Below are positions 58,081 to 64,000 of a DNA stretch of 64,000 bases, piece by piece. The notes beneath the pieces are model-generated. The model was given only the letters and a program-made list of their open reading frames with translations, was not told the origin of the DNA and made no database searches. The position numbers were made by a program, and so were the translations under genes. Numbering within the stretch: the stretch's first letter is position 1; every line of letters begins with the position of its first letter. Source of the stretch: a virus; the IMG/VR virus record IMGVR_UViG_3300031963_000080, positions 1-64,000 of that record; one strand, written 5' to 3'.

Positions 58081-58639
58081 ATAGTAAATTTCCCTTATTG
58101 TCAGTTATTTCATAGTAAGTATATTTAAACTTTACTTCGGCAGTAAAGTATTCGGCATCATTATCAGTAGCATCAAATAATAGTGTAGTTAAATCATATG
58201 GAAACAAATCGTAAAACTTTACTTGAAAATTTGGTCTTTGACTACTGGTTAAAACTTGTAGAGTCCCATCTGAATATAAATTTAATGTGGAGTTTATTTT
58301 TGTATCTATTTTTTGATTTTGTCTCTGTAATGTGTATATTTGGTCCAATGATTCTGGATAGCCAAGACCTCTGATCCAATTTTGAATTTCCATGTAATTT
58401 TCTAATCCTTCATCTACTAAAAAGCGTAGATTAAAATCTTCAAATTTTATCTTATCTCCTGGTTGAGCAATATCTTTTAGATATGTAGGTTGATTTGCTA
58501 TTCCCAAACTCAAAGAAGGTATATTAGCAGTATTCGAAAAAAATGCTACTTTTGGCGATCTCGTGATAGTGAATCTAAATTGTGTTGGAGATAGAAAATT
58601 TCTATTCTGTATTTGATTACTAAATGCGTTTCCAGCCAT
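58067..58639 (-). CDS. Tail-tube-family structural protein (gp3/gp19-like)
   Basis: 190 aa. QFRFTITRSPKVAFFSNTAN, IPSLSLGIANQPTYLKDI, PGDKIKFEDFNLRFLVDE and NWIRGLGYP are the gp19/gp54/gp3 tail-tube fold. In cyanophages the gene after gp23 is usually called gp3 (tail completion). Exact late promoter upstream. Confidence 0.8.
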   Translation of the reverse strand: MAGNAFSNQIQNRNFLSPTQFRFTITRSPKVAFFSNTANIPSLSLGIANQPTYLKDIAQPGDKIKFEDFNLRFLVDEGLENYMEIQNWIRGLGYPESLDQIYTLQRQNQKIDTKINSTLNLYSDGTLQVLTSSQRPNFQVKFYDLFPYDLTTLLFDATDNDAEYFTAEVKFKYTYYEITDNKGNLLYEYQ

Positions 58640-58648
58640 TTTTTCTAC

Positions 58649-58656
58649 TATTTATA
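58649..58656 (-). promoter_or_regulatory. Late promoter TATAAATA
   Basis: Exact late-box match 10 bp before the ATG at 58639 with the gp23 terminator just upstream. The leader would be very short. Confidence 0.75.
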
Positions 58657-58665
58657 CTTGGTAAT

Positions 58666-58691
58666 AAAAAAGGGACCCGAAGGTCCCTTTT
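58666..58691 (-). terminator. UUCG terminator after gp23
   Basis: AAAAGGGACC-TTCG-GGTCCCTTTTTT on the minus strand, 20 bp after the gp23 stop. Confidence 0.92.
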
Positions 58692-58710
58692 GGAATTTAT
58701 ACAAGAAGAA

Positions 58711-60144
58711 TCACATTAGGTTCTTAACTTGTACTCTACGATAGTAGCGGTTTGAATTGATTTGTAGACGACCCAAACCTTGTGCAGTTGCATCACCTTC
58801 AGCAAATGGATTCGCTACCATTCCGTAGCGAGTCTTGAATCCAATTTTTGGCTGGAAGGTGTTCTCGCCAACGGCACGAACCATCTGGAGAGGAACATAA
58901 GGGCAGTAGAATAGACCAGCATCATAAGGGGAAGTACCCTTATAGCCGACAACATAATACTGACCACCATCAGCGCCAGGATTGGTACCACCAGAATAAG
59001 GATCGATATAAACACGATACTTACCCATTAGAACACCAGCAAAAGTATTACCAGTGTCATCTACATTTAGGTTAGCATTTAGTGCAGGGGTGTAGTCGAG
59101 TACGCCTGCCATGGTTAGAGCAGAAGCAACATCAGAGGAGCACATGATCACATTACCCTTTCCTCTACGAGTTCTGATTGCAATTGCGTTTGCATCACGC
59201 TCGATTTGGAAAAGTAGACCCTTGAACTTCTCAACAGACCAACGACCATTGGAGTCGATATCTAGGTCAAATACACCTGCGGTAGCAACATTAGTTGCAG
59301 CGCCTTGCTCAGCTACCTTGTAGATAGTTCTGATTACTTCGCGGTTGATTTCAGCAAGAATCTCGGTGGAGAGAATATTTGCGAGTTCTGCTTCTGCGTT
59401 TAGACCATGGATAGCCTTTAGATCTTGTGCAAGCTCTAAGCTATACTCGGCCTTTAGTGCTCTAGACTTTGCTTCAACTAGGATTTTCTCGATAGAGAAA
59501 GCCATTTCGTTGAACTGGCCACCATTAGAAGCGCCGAGAGCCTCAGCATCACCAGTCTTCATTGCCTGGCCAACATTATAGCCAAGTGAAGATGCGGTAC
59601 CAACTGGGTTTAGAATTCCAGGATTGCTTCCAGTTTGGGTTCCACCTGTAGTACCTAGACCAGCAATAGCATCAGTTGCATTGGTTGCACTGTTGTTTGC
59701 ATTGGTACCAGAGAATGCAGTATTTACTTCATTATAGAAGGCTTCGGTTCCGCTCTGGTCGTTGTAGCGTGAACGCATTGCGAAAATGAGTCCAGTAGGA
59801 CCAGTCATTGGTTGTACGCCAGCTAGGTCATATGCGACCAAGTTAGGCATGGAACGACGAATTAGGCTGATTAGTACAGGGTCAAAACCAGCTACAGGAC
59901 CACCAGCAGCGGCACCACTACCTACACTGCTATATGCACCATAACCACCAGGAGCATTACCTGAGTTGGTTGGTGATTCCATTAATACACCATTAGAGAA
60001 TGCTTGTTCTTCTCTTAGGAATTTTTCTTGGTTTTCGAGCAAGACAGCGGTTACTGCTTTACGATGAGAATCTCTGATTGGATCAAGACCATCATAGTTG
60101 AGAAGCGGTGCCCACTTTTCTTGCAGATGCTCGGATTGGAACAT
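58711..60144 (-). CDS. Major capsid protein gp23
   Basis: 477 aa. N-terminal pro-region ends in a gp21-type site at GVLMESPTN (about residue 50), followed by a flexible Gly-rich stretch. Core SLIRRSMPNLVAYDLAGVQP, GLIFAMRSRY and C-terminal KIGFKTRYGMVANPFAEG match gp23. AAGAGGTAA upstream gives strong translation. Confidence 0.97.
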   Translation of the reverse strand: MFQSEHLQEKWAPLLNYDGLDPIRDSHRKAVTAVLLENQEKFLREEQAFSNGVLMESPTNSGNAPGGYGAYSSVGSGAAAGGPVAGFDPVLISLIRRSMPNLVAYDLAGVQPMTGPTGLIFAMRSRYNDQSGTEAFYNEVNTAFSGTNANNSATNATDAIAGLGTTGGTQTGSNPGILNPVGTASSLGYNVGQAMKTGDAEALGASNGGQFNEMAFSIEKILVEAKSRALKAEYSLELAQDLKAIHGLNAEAELANILSTEILAEINREVIRTIYKVAEQGAATNVATAGVFDLDIDSNGRWSVEKFKGLLFQIERDANAIAIRTRRGKGNVIMCSSDVASALTMAGVLDYTPALNANLNVDDTGNTFAGVLMGKYRVYIDPYSGGTNPGADGGQYYVVGYKGTSPYDAGLFYCPYVPLQMVRAVGENTFQPKIGFKTRYGMVANPFAEGDATAQGLGRLQINSNRYYRRVQVKNLM

Positions 60145-60197
60145 TTGCTTTTACCTCTTAAAAAATGTGTTTGTTTTTGTTTGATTTAATGTTAAAA

Positions 60198-61370
60198 TCA
60201 GTTGTTAGCCAACATAGAAAGGGCTTTCATATATGTATTCATCGATGGGGAATAATCCTCAACAGATGAAATTACACCTTCTGAAAGGGTTTCAGGTTGA
60301 GCAGTTGGAGATGTAGTTCTGGATGGAAAATATGATTCCTTCAAGGTCTCCAATTTTTCACGATATTCTTCTTCACTTTCAAACTCAACACTTTCGGCAA
60401 GTGAAGCGAGCTTTTCTTTCTGAGTGATGGCTAGACCATCAGATACTACATCAAAAATTCTATCAGCAACCGACTCTGAGAGTCTTCTGTTGAGTTGAAT
60501 GTTTCTCTCAATTTGCTCGTTGAGTTTTGTCTCCATTTCATCAAGTTTTTCTACCATATTCTCAAGTACATCATATTTTTCTTCAGGGAGTTGTACATAA
60601 TGATCTTCAAAAAGATTCTTGAGATTGCTCAAGAATGATTCACTTAGTTGCTCTTTAATTCCATATTCAATAGCAAGATTGTTTTCTTGCATCCACTCAT
60701 CAGCAACATATTCTAGATAAGAATCTACGCGCTCTTGTAGTTCTTCTTTCATAGAACCTACTTCTTCGTATAATCTTTCTTCATATGCTTGCTGATATTG
60801 CTCGTCAAGCACTTCACGAATTTCATTTACTTTACTGCGAAGAGCAGCTTCAAAAATTACTTTAGCTTTATCTTTGAACTCTTCAGAAAGATCTTCTCCT
60901 TCGACGAGAGCTTGTACATCTTCTTCGATGTCAAACTCTTCTTCTAATTCTTCATCTTCTTCATCTTCTTCATCTTCGTCATCATCTTCGTCGTCACTAT
61001 AATCTTCTAGATCTTCGTCGTCTTCTTGCTCTTCACTGAGTTCATCTTCATCAATTTCTTCTTCTTCCTCGGCCTCTTCTTTTACTGCCATTGTCTGCAT
61101 GGCTTCTGCAGCTTTTGCTTTAGAGTTTACTACATCATTTACACTCTTAAGTGTTGCAGCAGGATCTTTTATTTTTGCTGATTCGTCGTCAGACTTGTAA
61201 TTTTCTGGAGTTGGACCACCAAGATCTTCCCAACCAGTGGCACTCTGGCCATCAGGAATACCAGTTGTTAGATGTGGCATTGGCTCTGCTGGTTTTGCGG
61301 TTGCATTTACAGCAGATTTGGATTGCTTTGTGCCTACTTCCATTTCTTGTAAGTTTTTTCCACGAGACAT
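60198..61370 (-). CDS. Prohead core scaffold gp22
   Basis: 390 aa, acidic with a long helical middle. Residues about 100-150 are almost all Asp and Glu (EEEIDEDELSEEQEDDEDLE). Sites of the form LxE or IxE are frequent, fitting gp21 digestion. Between gp21 and gp23 as in all T4-like phages. The acidic tract is longer than in T4 gp22. Confidence 0.9.
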   Translation of the reverse strand: MSRGKNLQEMEVGTKQSKSAVNATAKPAEPMPHLTTGIPDGQSATGWEDLGGPTPENYKSDDESAKIKDPAATLKSVNDVVNSKAKAAEAMQTMAVKEEAEEEEEIDEDELSEEQEDDEDLEDYSDDEDDDEDEEDEEDEELEEEFDIEEDVQALVEGEDLSEEFKDKAKVIFEAALRSKVNEIREVLDEQYQQAYEERLYEEVGSMKEELQERVDSYLEYVADEWMQENNLAIEYGIKEQLSESFLSNLKNLFEDHYVQLPEEKYDVLENMVEKLDEMETKLNEQIERNIQLNRRLSESVADRIFDVVSDGLAITQKEKLASLAESVEFESEEEYREKLETLKESYFPSRTTSPTAQPETLSEGVISSVEDYSPSMNTYMKALSMLANN

Positions 61371-61408
61371 TTGAACTCTCCGATTTAGCTATGTATTAAA
61401 TCTATATT

Positions 61409-61416
61409 TATTTATA
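61409..61416 (-). promoter_or_regulatory. Late promoter TATAAATA of gp22-gp23
   Basis: Exact late-box match 39 bp before the gp22 ATG. Confidence 0.8.
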
Positions 61417-61426
61417 ATTTATGAAA

Positions 61427-62071
61427 TTACAAAGAATTTAAAAATTCATTGAATAATTCAATTTTCCTTTCTTCTAGTTGTTTTGTGTCAACTAGATGAT
61501 TTATTTTTTTCTTAGCATTTTCTAGTAACCAAGAATTTCTTGATACATCATATATCCACTCAACTCCTTCCATGATCCCATTTACAAATGCATCAGGAGC
61601 GGAAGGATCTGCAACTATGTCAGCAGCAGTAGCCAACATAAAATCATTAGAGACATAACGAACACCATTTCTTTCTACTAGTGAACCAATTCCACGAGAA
61701 GAAACTCCCAGTTTCACTCCTTCCGAAATCAAAGAAGAAGCTATTTTACCCATTGGAGTATCTAGAATTTTTGCTTTACCGACAAAGTTATTTCCATCTT
61801 CTCTCAAAGATGTGATCATATGAGAAACTCTATCTAGATTTACTGTTGGCCCATCTGGGTGGCCCAACTCACCTAAAGCTCTTCCTTTTGAAATATAATT
61901 ATCAGTATATCTAGTTACTTCTCTGGCAAGAGTTTCCATCGGATAACATCTACCATTACGATTTTTTATATCAGCCTGAAGGAAAATTCCCTCTATATAA
62001 AGAGATTTTTTTCCGTTTTTTTCTTCGGTGATGAATTTTACCTTAGAAATTTCTTCTGTGATTAGTTTCAT
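61427..62071 (-). CDS. Prohead protease gp21
   Basis: 214 aa. Catalytic His in ALGELGHPDGPTVNLDRVSH and Ser in LGVSSRGIGSL, the serine protease layout of gp21. Cuts scaffold, capsid and internal proteins after I/L-x-E. Confidence 0.95.
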   Translation of the reverse strand: MKLITEEISKVKFITEEKNGKKSLYIEGIFLQADIKNRNGRCYPMETLAREVTRYTDNYISKGRALGELGHPDGPTVNLDRVSHMITSLREDGNNFVGKAKILDTPMGKIASSLISEGVKLGVSSRGIGSLVERNGVRYVSNDFMLATAADIVADPSAPDAFVNGIMEGVEWIYDVSRNSWLLENAKKKINHLVDTKQLEERKIELFNEFLNSL

Positions 62072-62075
62072 TTTA

Positions 62076-62342
62076 CTAGTTGGTAAATCCTACTTTTGTC
62101 GCTTTAATTGCTGAAGAGGTCCAAATTACATCTGTTGGAAGTTTTTCTAAAAATTCAACTGAATTTCCCGGCATTGAGAAATAATTAGTTGTTGCTGCTC
62201 CAACAATAGTCGAAACACCAACTGTAACTATTCCAGAAGTTATATTATGGAGACGAACACAAGTTGCATTCGAAATGCTAGATGCTGCTCCAGCAGCTGT
62301 TGCTGTGGAAATTTCAGTTTCAACTATTTTGGTTCTTTGCAT
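62076..62342 (-). CDS. Small Thr/Ala-rich virion protein, 88 aa
   Basis: Beta-rich, with VRLHNITSGIVTVGVSTIVG and NYFSMPGNSVEFLEKLPTDV, resembling small phage decoration or head-tail proteins. Between gp21 and a larger structural gene, 4 bp before gp21. Confidence 0.6.
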   Translation of the reverse strand: MQRTKIVETEISTATAAGAASSISNATCVRLHNITSGIVTVGVSTIVGAATTNYFSMPGNSVEFLEKLPTDVIWTSSAIKATKVGFTN

Positions 62343-62386
62343 TTTTTATAATAAAGATCTTATTAGTTATTTATTATTTAATAAAA

Positions 62387-63661
62387 TTACCTCTGTTCCA
62401 ACCAGTTTAAAACTGCAAGTGCTGCCTTGTTAGCATTGGGTGAAGCACATACAAGAGTATAAATGTCACTAATTGTTCCAATACCACTTCTACCAATTTG
62501 TAGTTGTGCTTTATCATCAATAATTACTGATTGTCCTCCACCACCAACAACAAATCCACTCAAAAGAACCTTACCACCAGTAAAAGAAGTTGCAGTGGTA
62601 TCATATTGAGTAATTGCATCTGAGTTTGCATGGTTAGTAAATACTGCACCAGTTAAGGTTGGGTTCTCAATCAACCTCCAAAAAATGTTAGTGTTATCAT
62701 TCGTGGATACTTGAAGTGATCTTGGAATAACCACTCCAGATAATGAATTTGATTTGAGACGAAGACTTAGAATTGGATAATAAGTATTTGCAGATGCCAT
62801 CGTGGTTCCAGTGATAGCATTACCTTGACTGACGAGAGTTCCAAGTTTCTCTGGTTCACCTTCTTGAATAAGAGAATTCGAACCCTGATACATGTAATGA
62901 GTTCCTGCAACACCCGTTACATTTTCTATCTCAAGTCTAATTGGTAAGAATGGAGTAGAACACCAAACATATGGATTAGTATTTGAGTTATCAAAAGTGT
63001 GACTATGAATTGTTTCATTCTTCATCAACCAATTGAACTGGACGATACCTGCACCATACCATTCATAATTGATAGAAATCATTTGTTGTTTGGTTGCATC
63101 TGCAGTTACTCCAGTCCAACCATTCCCATCAAACTTCTCACCATTCCAATTTTCTCTGGTTACTCTAGTTTCTGTAACAATTCCTGATGTGCTACTACGG
63201 ATTACATACGAATAAACACCACCATTATCTTCAAAATAAGCACCATTATTATCATCAAACAATCCAAATCTTCTGCGAATACCTACCTGCGGTATATCAA
63301 GACGAATTGCAAATGCAAGAGTTGCACCCCTACCAGGGATGTATCTCATTACCGCTCTAGTTTGACGAGTGACTTTACTTCCCGCAGTAGAACCAACTTG
63401 CATCACAACATTACTGGATGATGCATTAAATGTTGCAGTTCCAACTCCAACTACTCTTTCGTCCCATACATCAGTTTCCTTTCCATACTGGAAAGTATTA
63501 AAGAAAACTGTTTGGTAAGGAGAAACCTTAAATCTGTTGTTGTTAGTGAATTGAGGTCTCCAGTCCGTCTGGTTTCCCCAATGATCTGCAATATTATAAA
63601 CCTCAAAGAGACTTCTCTCTTGATTGAGATAATCTTGTCTATTTTTATTCCACTGAGCCAT
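62387..63661 (-). CDS. Large beta-rich structural protein, 424 aa
   Basis: Starts MAQWNKNRQDYLNQERSLFE. The middle part binds like a jelly-roll or concanavalin-type domain (LAFAIRLDIPQVGIRRRFGL ... GAYFEDNGGVYSYVI). The C-terminus is Gly-rich (GFVVGGGGQSVIIDDKAQLQ). A structural gene of this type is usual near gp20-gp21 in cyanophages; position on the virion unknown. Confidence 0.75.
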   Translation of the reverse strand: MAQWNKNRQDYLNQERSLFEVYNIADHWGNQTDWRPQFTNNNRFKVSPYQTVFFNTFQYGKETDVWDERVVGVGTATFNASSSNVVMQVGSTAGSKVTRQTRAVMRYIPGRGATLAFAIRLDIPQVGIRRRFGLFDDNNGAYFEDNGGVYSYVIRSSTSGIVTETRVTRENWNGEKFDGNGWTGVTADATKQQMISINYEWYGAGIVQFNWLMKNETIHSHTFDNSNTNPYVWCSTPFLPIRLEIENVTGVAGTHYMYQGSNSLIQEGEPEKLGTLVSQGNAITGTTMASANTYYPILSLRLKSNSLSGVVIPRSLQVSTNDNTNIFWRLIENPTLTGAVFTNHANSDAITQYDTTATSFTGGKVLLSGFVVGGGGQSVIIDDKAQLQIGRSGIGTISDIYTLVCASPNANKAALAVLNWLEQR

Positions 63662-63664
63662 AAA

Positions 63665-63985
63665 TTAATCAATCCACTCTAACTTTGATGGGTGATATCT
63701 TTGTATATTTTTAATATTAAAATTATTTTCCTGTGCTGGATATATGTTATGGACTATTGCTCCAGGATATTTGTCCTGGAGTTGTTCGCCAAGATCTTGC
63801 CTAGATGGGACTCCAGTTTTGGTTACCAATTCCAACCTATAAATATTACCTTGCCACATTACATCAGCAACATAACTTTCACCAACCTGTTGTTGTGATT
63901 CTGGTTGAGAATTTATATAAAGATTTCCAGTAAAATCACCAGCAATATTAACTGATTCAGATATAAATTGCCTGAATGATTTCAT
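63665..63985 (-). CDS. Small protein with capsid-targeting-like N-terminus, 106 aa
   Basis: Begins MKSFRQFISESVNIAGDF, the clearest T4-like capsid-targeting match in the window, with ISE before Ser as a gp21 site. The remaining 85 residues form a small beta-rich domain (YVADVMWQGNIYRLELVTK). Next to the head genes. Probably an internal head protein. Confidence 0.65.
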   Translation of the reverse strand: MKSFRQFISESVNIAGDFTGNLYINSQPESQQQVGESYVADVMWQGNIYRLELVTKTGVPSRQDLGEQLQDKYPGAIVHNIYPAQENNFNIKNIQRYHPSKLEWID

Positions 63986-64000
63986 TTGTTCATTCCTCTT

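Overview
This window is part of the genome of a T4-like marine cyanophage, a contractile-tailed phage of Synechococcus or Prochlorococcus. The evidence is a T4 core in cyanophage order (gp21-gp22-gp23-tail protein-uvsY-uvsW ... gp55-gp47-gp46 ... gp45-gp44-gp62-regA ... gp43-uvsX-gp41 ... gp61-nrdA-nrdB). It sits beside typical cyanophage accessory genes: two high-light-inducible (Hli) proteins, a plant-type ferredoxin, MazG, Hsp20, a CobS-like ATPase, a cyanobacterial DUF3110 protein and a cyanobacterial-type porin. Nearly every gene is on the minus strand. The exceptions are a small-gene island at 1.9-3.3 kb, one glycosyltransferase at 12.3 kb and a GIY-YIG nuclease at 26.5 kb.

Layout. 1-1.8 kb: 5' part of a repeat-rich tail-fibre gene. 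1.9-3.3 kb: small plus-strand genes with a thermonuclease. 3.2-5.5 kb: membrane protein and lysis genes (GH24 lysozyme plus C39-like peptidase). 5.5-8.2 kb: hli, ferredoxin, hli and porin, under consensus host-type promoters whose RNAs start with stem-loops. 8.2-19.8 kb: glycan island with GDP-mannose/fucose/colitose-type sugar synthesis (PMI cupin, Gmd, Fcl, ColD-like) and about nine glycosyltransferases, four of them fucosyltransferase-like. 19.8-22.6 kb: small genes, 2OG-Fe(II) oxygenase, stand-alone YefM-like antitoxin, zinc metallopeptidase. 21.4-24.2 kb: tRNA cluster (Pro, Asn, Gly, Leu-CAA, Arg-TCT, Ile-TAT, Leu-TAA), many with a private TTGACA-17-TATAAT promoter, plus a tRNA gene split in two around a cassette holding an intact tRNA-Arg and a PD-(D/E)XK endonuclease. 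24.2-26.9 kb: lipoprotein, UPF0489-like protein, lysozyme-like protein, GIY-YIG nuclease. 26.9-38.8 kb: late structural or internal-head genes and the nrdAB-primase operon. 38.8-58.1 kb: replication, recombination and late-sigma genes. 58.1-64 kb: head genes.

Regulation can be read directly. Host-like TTGACA/TATAAT promoters with mostly 17-bp spacers precede early, auxiliary and tRNA genes. TATAAATA late promoters precede virion genes and also the endonuclease in the split tRNA. At three places a terminator hairpin and its T-tract run into the promoter of the next operon.

The observations most worth pursuing are the interrupted tRNA with a replacement tRNA-Arg and homing-type nuclease; a shared T4-like capsid-targeting N-terminus on a metallopeptidase, a nucleotidyltransferase and small proteins, which predicts packaged and injected enzymes; the fucose/colitose glycan island; and the porin.
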